Assembly (NCBI RefSeq): GCF_030818895.1
Contig: NZ_JAUTBA010000001.1
Span: forward strand, 3,472,001-3,536,000
Direction: 5' to 3'
DNA: 64,000 nt
Source: Sphingobacterium zeae
GTDB taxonomy: Bacteria; Bacteroidota; Bacteroidia; Sphingobacteriales; Sphingobacteriaceae
Positions within the stretch are counted from its first letter, which is position 1; each line of letters opens with the position of its first letter. This document shows, in pieces, positions 29,501 to 38,561 of the stretch. The notes below the pieces were generated by a model. That model saw only the letters and a list, made by a program, of their open reading frames with translations. It was not told where the DNA came from and did not search any database. The translations under genes and the position numbers were made by a program.

Positions 29501-30145
29501 TGATTTTTCAAGCGTTAGGCGCTTTTTGAAATCTCTTCGTAACCGAACATAAAAATAACTGGTAATAATAAGAGAAAGTAAAGCACTAATTACAATAAAT
29601 AATGTCGTAATTAAAGAGGAATTATCCACTTTGGCCGATTTTCGGTCAATATTTTCATCCTCATATTGAATAATTTCATCGATAATCTGACGGCATTTGT
29701 CCATCACCATTTTACTGCGATCCAACTGCGTAGCACTAACCACCCCACCCTTTCTTTTGGTAGCTACCGATTCCTTTAAAATTTCCAACCTCAAGGTTGC
29801 TGCTGTTAGGAAGCTATCCACCTTAACCCCTTGTACCGGGTTCTGATGAGTTAGTATCTCCATTTCCTTTAATTCGGCAGGTAAATTTGCTAATGCATTA
29901 TTAAAGGGCTCTAAATAGCTCTCCTTTCCAGTTAATAGAAACCCCCGATTCCCAGTTTCAGCTCCTTGCAAAGAATTAAGGGCGCTATTCGATAGATTGA
30001 TAATCTTTCTTGTCACAGCAAGCTCCCGACGATACCTGTTTTGTTCCTGAATTCCGATATAGGAAGCCGTAGAACTCATGAGCAGCACTATCAAAGAAAA
30101 ACCGATTCCCCAAGTTATATTACTGATTATCTTAGCATTTGGCAT
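26543..30145 (-). CDS. Hybrid sensor histidine kinase: CHASE3-HAMP-GAF-HisKA-HATPase-3xREC
   Basis: 1200 residues. Membrane segments at 12-32 and 178-200 flank a periplasmic CHASE3 domain (NSLQGAETGNRGFLLTG). HAMP follows (NRIALGEYDV, DLGAIAKSVNRM), then a GAF domain (GEGYIGQVY, VLGVLEIGQ). A Glu/Gln-rich coiled coil spans about 435-520. The kinase core has H-box EFLANMSHELRTPLNS, N-box QVLRNLISNAIKFT, and G-boxes DSGIGIP and GGTGLGLSIS. Three receivers close it: LIVEDD.., LIVEEN.. and VADDDV... The second has VILDMGVPDEMGYN. It senses a periplasmic cue and routes phosphate internally or to the neighbouring receivers. Its start overlaps the upstream kinase by 14 bp. Confidence 0.95.
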   Translation of the reverse strand: MPNAKIISNITWGIGFSLIVLLMSSTASYIGIQEQNRYRRELAVTRKIINLSNSALNSLQGAETGNRGFLLTGKESYLEPFNNALANLPAELKEMEILTHQNPVQGVKVDSFLTAATLRLEILKESVATKRKGGVVSATQLDRSKMVMDKCRQIIDEIIQYEDENIDRKSAKVDNSSLITTLFIVISALLSLIITSYFYVRLRRDFKKRLTLEKSLREKDEVISKRLNLIQRITNRIALGEYDVKVEEVEDDDLGAIAKSVNRMSKALQKSFGQLTDNDWLHAGYAQLYIGLMGNKKENAIAADSIKTLVSYMEAVSGAMYIFNEERLILMGTYGLDSQVQKSFLPGEGYIGQVYIDRQTKALNNINTGEYVVSFANGKVNVPYIQFLPLLVEDKVLGVLEIGQMNNFTAVELTFLHECARQISIALMSAKGRAKIQALLEETQVQSEELLTQHAELENLNAELEAQTLRLQSSEEELKVQQEELIQSNQELEERSRLLEDKNLMIAERNKEIRVKAEELAMSTKYKSEFLANMSHELRTPLNSILLLSRLLGENVDENLNSDQIESAKVIQSSGSSLLTLIDEILDLSKIESGKMTLEYTTLDLNDILSDLNSLFLPVVQEKGLVFKTNISEEVPARFDGDRLRIDQVLRNLISNAIKFTKEGEVRLDIYEDSQDKDKLVFAVIDSGIGIPLDKQKIIFEAFQQADGSTRRKYGGTGLGLSISREIARLLGGEIRLESEEGKGSRFLFVIPKYKIEVSEVLSKEEQLVDEISSEVEDVIELIREDGYDPLTIPIPEEIPDDRDTIKGGDKVILIVEDDVNFAKALLQYTRKQTYKGVVVVRGDHALPAALKYKPAAVLLDIQLPVMDGWAVMDRLKENREIRHIPVHIMSSLAVKKESLLKGAIDFINKPVALEQMTNIFQKIELALKSSPKKVLIVEENPKHASALSYFLSSFNISLEVKNNVEDSIEALRTADVDCVILDMGVPDEMGYNTLEAIKQHEGLENLPIIIFTGKNLSKSEELKIKKYADSVVVKTAHSYQRILDEVGLFLHLIEVNNVDDIKRKNNGLGSLSDVLKGKKVLVADDDVRNIFSLTKALEKFQVKVVPAMDGKEALDVLASGESVDIVLMDMMMPEMDGYETIKNIRQDAQYVALPIIAVTAKSMTGDREKCIRAGASDYISKPVDIDQLLSLLRVWLYDN

Positions 30146-31619
30146 CCTCGGGTTTAGTTACAGGTAAAGTAAAAGAAAACGTAGCTCCTTGTCCACCCGA
30201 ACTCTCAACAGAAATCGTTCCTTGGTGAGCACGAATAATTTCAGCACAGATATAAAGCCCTATACCGAGTCCCTGAAAATCAAAAGACGTTTCTTCTACA
30301 CGATAAAATTTCTCAAAGACATCGGCCTGCTTTTCCACGGGTATTCCTATTCCGAAATCAATTACACTGATTTTTACAGTATCGCCAATAACAGTACAGT
30401 CGACAATTACTTTTTCCGTACCAGCAGCATATTTATAGGCATTGGTCAAAAAATTTACCAGCACCTGTTCAAGGCGGATCTCATCACCATAAATCTGTAC
30501 ATCTGTAATATCACCTGTTCGTAGCAGTTTCATATTGCTTTGCTCATGCGTCTGAACAATGGAGTCTATCGCACTTTTCACCATATGCTCAAGCGGAAAT
30601 ACTTTTTTATTAATCAACAACTTCCCATTATCGATCTTTGAAAGATCCAAAAGGTCAGAAATTAGACTATTAAGTTTGTCTACCTGCCCCTGCACCCGAG
30701 TTACATATTTTGCTTCGGCACTCTCTTCATCTAATTTTAGCTTTCGATCCAGTAATTGCATGTATGCCTTTATGCTTGTCAATGGTGTTTTCAACTCGTG
30801 ACTCGCGATACTAAGAAACTCATCTTTTTCCTTTTCTGCCTTTTTCTGTGCGTCAATATCTGTAAATGTTCCTACCCATTTACTTTCGCCTTTTTCTAAA
30901 ATAGGCCACACACGCAAGAGTTGATACAGATATTCACCACAAGTACGTCGTTGAATACGAACCTCCATTTCCAGTGGTTTTCCCGAACGAAGACTGGCAT
31001 GAAGCTCCTGCTCAATAGACGGATCGCCAGGATATGTCTGCGGAAACTTTACAGCATCATCAGAAAACTGAAACCAGCGACCATTTACAAAATCAATAGT
31101 CCCCTCATGATTACATGTAAATGCAATTTGTGGTAGAGACTCTAGAAGTGTATGCAAATAGTCTACCTTCGAACTTAACTCTTTCTGTGCCTGCTTTCGC
31201 CGTTCCACTTCCAGTTCTAATGTTTGTTGAACATCTTTAAGTGCTTGCGTCTGTTCATATAACCGATAAAATGTCTTTACTTTCAACAGGAGAATATCAG
31301 GATCAACAGGCTTGGTCACATAATCCAAACCGCCCGAATTGTACCCTTTCGTGATAAAACGCTTATCCGTATTTACAGCCGACAAAAATATTATCGGGGT
31401 TTCTTTCGTTTTGCTAAATCCTGCAATATTTTCAGCGACTTCAAAGCCATCCATATCCGGCATCTGAACATCCAGTATAATTAATGCATAATTATATTTT
31501 AAAATCTTCTTTAAAGCTTCCTCCCCAGAATGAGCGGTATCAACTTCAAATTTTTTGGATTCAAGTAACTTTTGTAACGAGTAAATATTATCCGGATTAT
31601 CATCAACAATTAATATCAT
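30132..31619 (-). CDS. Response regulator-PAS-histidine kinase
   Basis: 495 residues from the ATG at 31619, which opens a receiver directly (MILIVDDNPDN). A longer frame from 31706 only adds a non-homologous leader. Order: receiver (1-120, phosphoacceptor in LIILDVQMPDMDGFE), a short coiled coil, a PAS domain (about 165-280), and the kinase core with H-box EFLSIASHELKTPLTS, N-box VLVNFLTNAYKYA, G-box DFGIGIP and GLGIGLYICAEI. There is no membrane segment, so it is cytoplasmic. It is first in a five-gene operon and divergent from the DNA repair operon. Confidence 0.94.
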   Translation of the reverse strand: MILIVDDNPDNIYSLQKLLESKKFEVDTAHSGEEALKKILKYNYALIILDVQMPDMDGFEVAENIAGFSKTKETPIIFLSAVNTDKRFITKGYNSGGLDYVTKPVDPDILLLKVKTFYRLYEQTQALKDVQQTLELEVERRKQAQKELSSKVDYLHTLLESLPQIAFTCNHEGTIDFVNGRWFQFSDDAVKFPQTYPGDPSIEQELHASLRSGKPLEMEVRIQRRTCGEYLYQLLRVWPILEKGESKWVGTFTDIDAQKKAEKEKDEFLSIASHELKTPLTSIKAYMQLLDRKLKLDEESAEAKYVTRVQGQVDKLNSLISDLLDLSKIDNGKLLINKKVFPLEHMVKSAIDSIVQTHEQSNMKLLRTGDITDVQIYGDEIRLEQVLVNFLTNAYKYAAGTEKVIVDCTVIGDTVKISVIDFGIGIPVEKQADVFEKFYRVEETSFDFQGLGIGLYICAEIIRAHQGTISVESSGGQGATFSFTLPVTKPEDAKC

Positions 31620-31764
31620 AGTGTATTTGAACTTAGCATCAAGGTTAACAAATCTAAAAAAATTTAACTGAATACCACTAATCGAATTGAGGAATCCCAA
31701 AAGCATGATATATAGGAATGAAATAAGTAAAACTTTAGTCTATCAATGGCTGTTTTATTGATAT

Positions 31765-32763
31765 ATGATACGTTTTACATCGAAAGGTATATATTGTATT
31801 CCGGGTAAATTTTATCTTGACCCCTGGAAACCTGTTGATCTGGCAGTTATCTCCCATGGTCATGCAGATCATGCTCACTGGGGAATGAAAAAATACCTCT
31901 GTCATCATTTTACAGTAAATATCCTTCGAAGCCGTATAGGTCCTGATATTCAAGTTCAGGGACTAGCTTACAATGAACCGATACATATTAATGGTGTACG
32001 TGTTTCTTTGCATCCCGCGGGGCATATTATTGGCTCCGCCCAGATCCGACTCGAATATAAAGGGAAAGTGGTTGTATTTACGGGGGATTATAAATTACAG
32101 GACGACGGCCTATCGACACCATTTGAACCAATTAAATGTCATGAACTTATTACAGAAAGCACCTTTGGTCTACCTATTTATCGTTGGGAGCCAGTTGCTA
32201 CGCAAAATGAACGCTTGCAGTCTTGGATTAAAAACAATCAGAGCAATAAAAAAACTTCAGTATTTATAGGTTATTCACTCGGAAAGTCGCAGCGCATTTT
32301 AAATGCAGTTCATGAAATGGGTCCAGTATTTGTTCACTATAGTATTGCTAAACTTAATGAAGCATACCTTAAAGAAGGAATAAAATTACCGCCCTATCAA
32401 ATTGTAGATCTAAAGGAAGGACTCAAAGTACTGGACAATCAGATTGTGTTACTTCCACCCGCCTTATTGGATAGCCATACGCTTCACAAGATACCGAATA
32501 TGGCTTATGCAATCTGTTCGGGCTGGATGCAAATCCGCGGTGCACGACGATGGCGTAGTGCTGATGCAGGATTTGCAATCAGTGACCACGCCGATTGGTC
32601 TGGTTTACTGCAAGCTGTACGCGGAAGTGCAGCCGAAAAAGTATATGTCACACACGGCCAGACGGCAACATTCGCCAAATACCTCAATGAAATCGGTATC
32701 GAAGCTGAAGAAGTCACGACTCAGTACGGTGACGAAGAAGATCCTCAAGCCCAAACGACTTAA
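31765..32763 (+). CDS. Ligase-associated DNA exonuclease (metallo-beta-lactamase fold)
   Basis: 332 residues. It has the HxHxDH metal site of the beta-lactamase/beta-CASP fold in VISHGHADHAHWG (residues 29-41), then HPAGHIIGSAQI, VFTGDYKLQ and the later SDHADW and YVTHGQTA. This matches the exonuclease of the ligase-associated repair module found in many bacteria without a Ku/LigD system. It should trim DNA ends for the ligase. The next gene, the ligase, begins 8 bp later. First gene of a four-gene operon. Confidence 0.93.
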   Translation: MIRFTSKGIYCIPGKFYLDPWKPVDLAVISHGHADHAHWGMKKYLCHHFTVNILRSRIGPDIQVQGLAYNEPIHINGVRVSLHPAGHIIGSAQIRLEYKGKVVVFTGDYKLQDDGLSTPFEPIKCHELITESTFGLPIYRWEPVATQNERLQSWIKNNQSNKKTSVFIGYSLGKSQRILNAVHEMGPVFVHYSIAKLNEAYLKEGIKLPPYQIVDLKEGLKVLDNQIVLLPPALLDSHTLHKIPNMAYAICSGWMQIRGARRWRSADAGFAISDHADWSGLLQAVRGSAAEKVYVTHGQTATFAKYLNEIGIEAEEVTTQYGDEEDPQAQTT

Positions 32764-32771
32764 GATAGCCC

Positions 32772-34352
32772 ATGAAAGAATTTGCGAATTTAATCAATGC
32801 ACTGGACAGCAGCAATAAGACGAACTTGAAAAAAGATGCTATTTTGGAGTTTTTTAATCGAGCCTCTGAAAAAGACAAACTTTGGTTTTTAGCCCTGATG
32901 ACAGGAAAAAGACCCAAACGTAGCATTGCAGTAAAGGATCTCAAGACTTGGACATTAGAAATAACGGAAATTCCTGAATGGTTATTTGTCGAATCTTACG
33001 CAGCTGTAGGAGATTTGTCCGAGACCTTATCCCTACTTTTACCACCTGCATCGCAACTGATAGAAAAAAGCTTAAGTGAATGGATGGATGAAATTAGCGC
33101 CCTGCAGCATGCCACCTTTACGGAAAAGAAAACTTTTGTTCTACATTCTTGGAATGCCCTGACTACAGTCGAGCGTTTTATCTTTAACAAACTTCTGGGC
33201 GGAAGCTTCCGTTTGGGGATTTCCGCAAAAGGCCTTATCAATACCATAGCGCAATATACAGGTACCGAAGCCAGTGCCGTAGCACATAGCATTATGGGCG
33301 AGTGGAATCCGAATGAAGTCGAATTCGAAAAGCTTGTTCGCGGTGCATATAGTGACACAAACTTGTCCAAACCTTACCCTTTTTGCCTCGCTTATCCCAT
33401 TGAAAAAGATGCTGAGCAGCTCGGAAAGATTACCACATGGCAAGCTGAATATAAATGGGATGGTATCCGTGGACAACTGATCAAACGCAATGAAGATATC
33501 CACATTTGGTCTCGTGGCGAAGAGCTCGTCACGGCCCAGTTTCCGGAAATTACAGCAGCACTTAGTCAATGGGAAGGAGATTTCGTGCTGGATGGAGAAA
33601 TTCTTGCTGTTAAAGACGGACAGGTACTCAACTTTTCCGAACTTCAAAAACGGATCAATCGCAAAACCATTCCAAAAGCGCTTCGAGACGAAGTTCCTAT
33701 TTCAGTTTACCTTTATGATCTATTGGAACTCCATGGTAACGATCTCCGCGATGAGCCGCTAGCTTATAGGCGATCCTTGCTAGAACAACTCCATACAGAA
33801 AATCGGGATACCATCTTACAATTGTCACCCTTGATACATGCTGAAAACTGGACAACACTCCAGCACATTCAGGCGGCAGCACGTGAAATCAACAGTGAGG
33901 GTATCATGCTTAAGAGAATTGATTCCACGTATCATGCAGGCCGCAAAAAAGGAGATTGGTGGAAGTGGAAAGTAAATCCCATGAGCATCGATGCCGTACT
34001 CATTTACGCACAAAAAGGAAGCGGCCGCCGAAGCGCTCATTACACAGATTACACCTTTGCCGTAAAGGATGGAGATCAGTTAGTCACTATTGCCAAAGCT
34101 TATTCAGGACTTACCGACAAGGAAATCCTTGAGGTAAGCCGATTTGTGAAAAAGAATTCAATCGAAAAGTTTGGCCCGGTGAGAACGGTTAAACCCGAAC
34201 TAGTTTTTGAAATTGCTTTTGAAGGAATAGGTTACAGTAAACGGCACAAATCAGGTGTAGCATTGCGATTTCCGAGAATACTACGCTGGCGAAAAGATAA
34301 AACTGCTAAGGAGATCGACGAATTGGATAACGTTAAAAAATTGATACAATAA
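32772..34352 (+). CDS. ATP-dependent DNA ligase of the ligase-associated repair module
   Basis: 526 residues. The N-terminal DNA-binding domain (1-205) is followed by the nucleotidyltransferase domain. Adenylated Lys is K228 in EYKWDGIRG (motif I). Motif III is VLDGEILA, motif IV SEGIMLKR, and motif V WWKWK. The C-terminal OB-fold has VFEIAFEG and GVALRFPRI. It joins DNA ends using ATP; this subfamily has been linked to resistance to cross-linking agents. The spacing to exonuclease and helicase is 8 and 17 bp, a clear operon. Confidence 0.95.
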   Translation: MKEFANLINALDSSNKTNLKKDAILEFFNRASEKDKLWFLALMTGKRPKRSIAVKDLKTWTLEITEIPEWLFVESYAAVGDLSETLSLLLPPASQLIEKSLSEWMDEISALQHATFTEKKTFVLHSWNALTTVERFIFNKLLGGSFRLGISAKGLINTIAQYTGTEASAVAHSIMGEWNPNEVEFEKLVRGAYSDTNLSKPYPFCLAYPIEKDAEQLGKITTWQAEYKWDGIRGQLIKRNEDIHIWSRGEELVTAQFPEITAALSQWEGDFVLDGEILAVKDGQVLNFSELQKRINRKTIPKALRDEVPISVYLYDLLELHGNDLRDEPLAYRRSLLEQLHTENRDTILQLSPLIHAENWTTLQHIQAAAREINSEGIMLKRIDSTYHAGRKKGDWWKWKVNPMSIDAVLIYAQKGSGRRSAHYTDYTFAVKDGDQLVTIAKAYSGLTDKEILEVSRFVKKNSIEKFGPVRTVKPELVFEIAFEGIGYSKRHKSGVALRFPRILRWRKDKTAKEIDELDNVKKLIQ

Positions 34353-34369
34353 AAGTTTGATAGCATACT

Positions 34370-36832
34370 GTGAGCGATAAAATAGTACATAGCGAAGGGT
34401 TTCGAATTGTAAATAATTATTTTGAATCCCAAGGAAATAGCCCTTTTAGCTTTCAGACAAAGGCCTGGGAGAAGTATGCACAGGGATACAGTGGACTGGT
34501 TATCGCCCCCACAGGATTTGGAAAAACCTTTTCGCTATTTATGGCGGTATTGATAGATTTTTTAAATAAGCCAGAACGCTATCAAAAGGGATTAAAACTA
34601 CTGTGGATAACTCCGTTGCGCTCGTTAGCGAAAGATCTTGCCCGCGCCATGCAAAAAGCCATAGACGATATCGGACTGGATTGGGTAGTCGAGGTTCGCA
34701 ATGGGGATACCGATGCCAAGGTGAAAGCCAGGCAGACACGATCGATGCCTGATATACTCCTTGTTACGCCAGAAAGTTTGCATTTGCTACTCGCGCACAA
34801 ACAACGTGAAAAGTATTTTAAGAATCTCAAATGCGTAACAGTCGATGAATGGCATGAACTTATGGGAAATAAACGCGGTGTTATGGTCGAGCTCGCTCTC
34901 GCATTCCTCAAATCACAATATAGAAAAGTGCGTGTTTGGGGTATCACAGCGACAATTGGCAATCTCGACGAAGCAATGGAAGTTCTATTACCGACAGAAA
35001 AAAAACGCATTCGAATTATTGCCAAAGAAAAAAAACGGATTGCAATCAAACCGATTTACCCCAGCAAAGTAGAATTACTGCCCTGGGCCGGTCACTTAGG
35101 AGGAAACCTGGCCGATCAAGTCGTTCCTATTATACTTAACAGTAAAAGTACCATTCTCTTCACCAATACACGCAGCCAAAGTGAGATGTGGTACCAGCTT
35201 CTTTTACAGGCGCACCCCGATTTTGCCGGACAAATTGCCCTCCACCACAGCTCAATCGATGCGCACATACGTGAATGGATCGAGGAGAATCTTAGTAGCG
35301 GTAAACTTAAGGCTGTTGTATCAACCTCTTCATTGGATTTAGGCGTAGATTTCAAGCCTGTGGATACAGTTATTCAAGTAGGATCAAGCAAAGGTGTAGC
35401 TCGATTTATGCAACGCGCTGGCAGAAGCGGACATAGTCCTTTCGAAACATCAACCATCTACTTCGTTCCAACACACTCACTGGAGCTGATCGAAGTTGCA
35501 GCGCTGAAAGATGCTGTGAAAACCCAAACCATTGAAAACCGCGACCCGATGGTGCAGACGTTTGATGTGCTTGTTCAATTCATGGTAACGATCGCTTTGG
35601 GCGGAGGATTTCGTTCGGAAGAACTGCATGCGACTATTGCTAATACCCATGCCTTTAGATACATGGAAGAGCAAGAATGGCAATGGTGCATGTATTTTAT
35701 CACCGCAGGCGGAAAGATCGGTAAACGCTACGAAGAATTCCACAAAGTTATACAAGATGAAGACGGAAATTGGATTATCAAAAACCGTCGTTTGGCTTTG
35801 TTGCATCGACTCAATATTGGTGCCATCGTAGGCGACGCCATGATGCGTGTCAAATTTCTTTCGGGCGGCTACATTGGAATGATCGAAGAATACTTCATAA
35901 GCAAACTCAAAAAAGGTGAGCGGTTCATACTCGCAGGACGAATCCTAGAACTTATTATGGTTAAGGACATGACTGTATTTGTAAAAAATTCATCCGGAAA
36001 AGCCATAACGCCAAGCTGGCTTGGCGGCAGACTACCGCTGTCGTCCAATCTCAGTCACTTTCTTCGAAAAAAGCTCTCCGAATCTCAAACTCCCCCCTCA
36101 AACGAAAAAGAACTGCAATTTTTAGCTCCTCTTATAGCAAAGCAATCCTCCCTTTCTGCAGTACCGAGTGAATCGGAATTCTTGGTTGAGCATATCAAAA
36201 CGAAAGAAGGTTATCATCTCTTTTTCTATCCTTTGGAAGGTAGGTTAATACATGAGGTGATGGCTGCCCTCGTCGCTTATCGTATCAGCAAATTGTATCC
36301 CATCAGTTTTTCCATGGCCATGAATGACTATGGTTTTGAACTCTATTCCGATAAAGAAATTCAACTGACCCAGACTCAGCTCGAAGCAGTCTTGAGTCGT
36401 AAAAACCTAATGGAAGACGTTATTAGCAGCATCAACTCTGCCGAAATGGCCAGCCGCAAATTTAGGGATATCGCTGTTATTTCGGGATTGGTTGTTCAAA
36501 ACTACCCGGGCACACAGCAAAACAACAAATCCCTGCAAGCATCATCAGGAATTATTTTCCGCGTACTGATGGAACACGATCCCGACAATTTACTACTTAA
36601 ACAAGCTTTTAGCGAAGTATTTAATCAGCAGTTGGAAGAATATCGTTTAGTAAAAGCGTTCGACAGGATTAATAATAGCAAAATACGTTATACCTTTGCC
36701 GAAGAATATACGCCATTAAGCTTTCCCATTAAGGTAGACAGTCTCCGGCAGTCGTTGTCGAGTGAGGCACTGATTGAACGTATTCAACGGATGGAGAAGA
36801 GCAACGCGCAAAAAAAGAAACGTAGAAGATGA
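34370..36832 (+). CDS. Ligase-associated DEXH-box helicase (Lhr-like)
   Basis: 820 residues from a GTG at 34370. Walker A is IAPTGFGKTFS, motif II is VDEWHEL (DEWH in place of DEAH), motif III WGITATIG, motif V VVSTSSLDLGVDF, and motif VI FMQRAGRSGHS. After the RecA domains come a winged helix and the Lhr core. Lhr-type helicases move 3'-5' along single-stranded DNA and unwind RNA-DNA and DNA hybrids. Position in the operon after the ligase shows a joint role in repair. It overlaps pdeM by four bases. Confidence 0.95.
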   Translation: MSDKIVHSEGFRIVNNYFESQGNSPFSFQTKAWEKYAQGYSGLVIAPTGFGKTFSLFMAVLIDFLNKPERYQKGLKLLWITPLRSLAKDLARAMQKAIDDIGLDWVVEVRNGDTDAKVKARQTRSMPDILLVTPESLHLLLAHKQREKYFKNLKCVTVDEWHELMGNKRGVMVELALAFLKSQYRKVRVWGITATIGNLDEAMEVLLPTEKKRIRIIAKEKKRIAIKPIYPSKVELLPWAGHLGGNLADQVVPIILNSKSTILFTNTRSQSEMWYQLLLQAHPDFAGQIALHHSSIDAHIREWIEENLSSGKLKAVVSTSSLDLGVDFKPVDTVIQVGSSKGVARFMQRAGRSGHSPFETSTIYFVPTHSLELIEVAALKDAVKTQTIENRDPMVQTFDVLVQFMVTIALGGGFRSEELHATIANTHAFRYMEEQEWQWCMYFITAGGKIGKRYEEFHKVIQDEDGNWIIKNRRLALLHRLNIGAIVGDAMMRVKFLSGGYIGMIEEYFISKLKKGERFILAGRILELIMVKDMTVFVKNSSGKAITPSWLGGRLPLSSNLSHFLRKKLSESQTPPSNEKELQFLAPLIAKQSSLSAVPSESEFLVEHIKTKEGYHLFFYPLEGRLIHEVMAALVAYRISKLYPISFSMAMNDYGFELYSDKEIQLTQTQLEAVLSRKNLMEDVISSINSAEMASRKFRDIAVISGLVVQNYPGTQQNNKSLQASSGIIFRVLMEHDPDNLLLKQAFSEVFNQQLEEYRLVKAFDRINNSKIRYTFAEEYTPLSFPIKVDSLRQSLSSEALIERIQRMEKSNAQKKKRRR

Positions 36833-37494
36833 AGCTTTCTGAACAAACAATCACATTCAATAAACAACAATTAACACTTAACAATCAAAGGTCTATATTT
36901 TGGCAAGCAGAAAAAGCATTGATCCTATCAGACCTCCATCTTGGCAAAGCTGCACATTTCAGAAAAAACGGCATTGCCATCCCTACTGATACAGCTATTG
37001 CCGATCTTAAACGACTTGAAGGCTTAGTAGATCACTATAAACCCGATCAAGTTATTGTGGTCGGTGATCTCGTTCATGCAAGTATCAATAGTGAAGTCCT
37101 GTTACTGGAAGAGTTCAGGAAAAGATATACAGGACTCAAGCTCCACCTGGTCAAAGGAAATCATGATCGGCTATCGAAAAATATCACCGAGCAATTTGCT
37201 ATCCAACATCATGACGAAGTTTTTGCTCTACAGCAAATACAATTTAAACACCATCCTTCCGACGCAATCGATCCATCATCGTTCCGGATTAGTGGCCACT
37301 TACATCCGGGGGTGAGTATCGTTATACCACCAAAGCGACAACTTCGCCTACCTTGTTTTTTAGTCTCTGAGCATCAGATCATACTACCTGCATTTAGCAA
37401 ATTTACAGGAATTGACAGCAGGGAACTATCCATTAAATATAAATGTTACGCAATCTCAGAAGACCTCATTTTTCCTATTCAAAAAGGCAGGTAG
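36829..37494 (+). CDS. pdeM: Ligase-associated DNA damage response endonuclease PdeM
   Basis: 221 residues, a calcineurin-type metallophosphoesterase. Metal ligands are seen in ILSDLHLGKAAHF, VVGDLVHA, LVKGNHDRL and RISGHLHPG. It is the fourth member of the module and starts in the ATGA overlap with the helicase stop. It should act as a Mn2+-dependent nuclease or phosphatase on DNA ends. It is convergent with the AraC-type regulator, 14 bp away, with no terminator-like hairpin in between. Confidence 0.93.
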   Translation: MKLSEQTITFNKQQLTLNNQRSIFWQAEKALILSDLHLGKAAHFRKNGIAIPTDTAIADLKRLEGLVDHYKPDQVIVVGDLVHASINSEVLLLEEFRKRYTGLKLHLVKGNHDRLSKNITEQFAIQHHDEVFALQQIQFKHHPSDAIDPSSFRISGHLHPGVSIVIPPKRQLRLPCFLVSEHQIILPAFSKFTGIDSRELSIKYKCYAISEDLIFPIQKGR

Positions 37495-37508
37495 CAATGA
37501 AAATTTAA

Positions 37509-38471
37509 TTACATTTTGAGCTCGCCAGGCGAAATCCCATAATATTTTTTAAAAGCGCTGCTAAAGTTATTCTGATGTCCATAGCCCGTTAATAATGCAA
37601 CCTCGTAAACTGTCATTTTGTCTTCCAAAAGATAGCTTTTGGCCTTTTCCATTCGTACCCGTATAAGGTAATCGTGGATAGTAACCGAAAAATACTCTTT
37701 AAAATCCTTTCGGAGTTTACTCTCACTGGTGAGTACCTCTGCAGCGAGTTCCTTTTGGGTTGGTGGATTTGCAATGCGTTGTTCCAAGATTTGCCGAGCC
37801 ATCTCCAGGCGTTGCACGTCCTCTTCGTGGAATAATGAGTTACTACTTTCCTTCTTCTCGTTATATTGCTCAAATTGGTACATCAATAATTCAACAATAC
37901 GCGATTCAGTATGCAATCGGCGGATCTCACCTTTCTTTTTGGATTCAATCAATTCAGCTATGGTATGCTGCATCTCGTAAGTTGCTATCAGGTCCTCTTC
38001 TGAGTACGATGTATACTCTCCCTTTTCGATCTCGCGCACAAATTGTTGGTGCAACAGCGAGTCACGTTTAATCAGATTGAGATAATATTCCTTGGATATA
38101 ACGGCTATAAAGTAAGTATATTCGATTCCAGGCTCTACCTCATGAATAGATTTAATCGAAGGAATATAACGGATATTGTGTCTGCTCATACCATAGGGTA
38201 GTTTACTGTCTGTCGGCTTAAAAAATATAAACTGACTTGTGATTGTCTCCCCTTCAATCTCCGTAAGCACTTGTACAGGCCGATCAAACTGCATCTTTGA
38301 ATGCAAGATAAACAATCCTGAAGTGGATAGCTGGAAATTCTTCATATGCACAGGATCCTTGGATATGAATACTCTATTTTCCACTAAAGGTTTGTCAGGA
38401 ACATAACCATCCGGAATCTCCTCTTCAAAAAGCCAATCTGATAACTCTACTATTTTACTTTTAACCAACAT
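37509..38471 (-). CDS. AraC-family transcriptional regulator of the heme locus
   Basis: 320 residues. The C-terminal 100 residues hold two helix-turn-helix motifs of the AraC/XylS type: PTQKELAAEVLTSESKLRKDF and TVYEVALLTGYGHQNNFSSAFK, followed by KKYYGISPGEL. The N-terminal 210 residues are a ligand- or partner-binding domain that I cannot assign to a family with a known ligand. It resembles the PchR/YbtA-like regulators that lie beside iron-uptake genes. It lies directly downstream of hmuV and has its own predicted promoter and 19-bp palindrome (38503-38555). It probably activates the hmu genes or the HmuY array when a siderophore or heme signal is present; this is inferred from context. 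Confidence 0.88.
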   Translation of the reverse strand: MLVKSKIVELSDWLFEEEIPDGYVPDKPLVENRVFISKDPVHMKNFQLSTSGLFILHSKMQFDRPVQVLTEIEGETITSQFIFFKPTDSKLPYGMSRHNIRYIPSIKSIHEVEPGIEYTYFIAVISKEYYLNLIKRDSLLHQQFVREIEKGEYTSYSEEDLIATYEMQHTIAELIESKKKGEIRRLHTESRIVELLMYQFEQYNEKKESSNSLFHEEDVQRLEMARQILEQRIANPPTQKELAAEVLTSESKLRKDFKEYFSVTIHDYLIRVRMEKAKSYLLEDKMTVYEVALLTGYGHQNNFSSAFKKYYGISPGELKM

Positions 38472-38502
38472 GATTACAAATCCAAAATATGTCCGAAATA
38501 CA

Positions 38503-38555
38503 CAAAATTAAAGAAATAAGTTGGCACGTTAAAATTATTTATAATCTTTCTAAAT
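38503..38555 (-). promoter_or_regulatory. Promoter and palindromic operator of the AraC-type gene
   Basis: On the minus strand the 19-mer ATTTAGAAAGATTATAAAT (plus 38537-38555) matches ATTTAGAATNATTCTAAAT at 16 of 18 fixed positions. A perfect -7 box TAATTTTG (plus 38503-38510) lies 26 bp downstream of it, with TTTA at the -33 place. The operator therefore abuts -33. Confidence 0.55.
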
Positions 38556-38561
38556 AAAAAC

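Noticed and set aside
31620-31706. N-terminal leader of the REC-PAS kinase
   Set aside because: The receiver domain starts exactly at MILIVDDN (31619) and the leader has no homology pattern.
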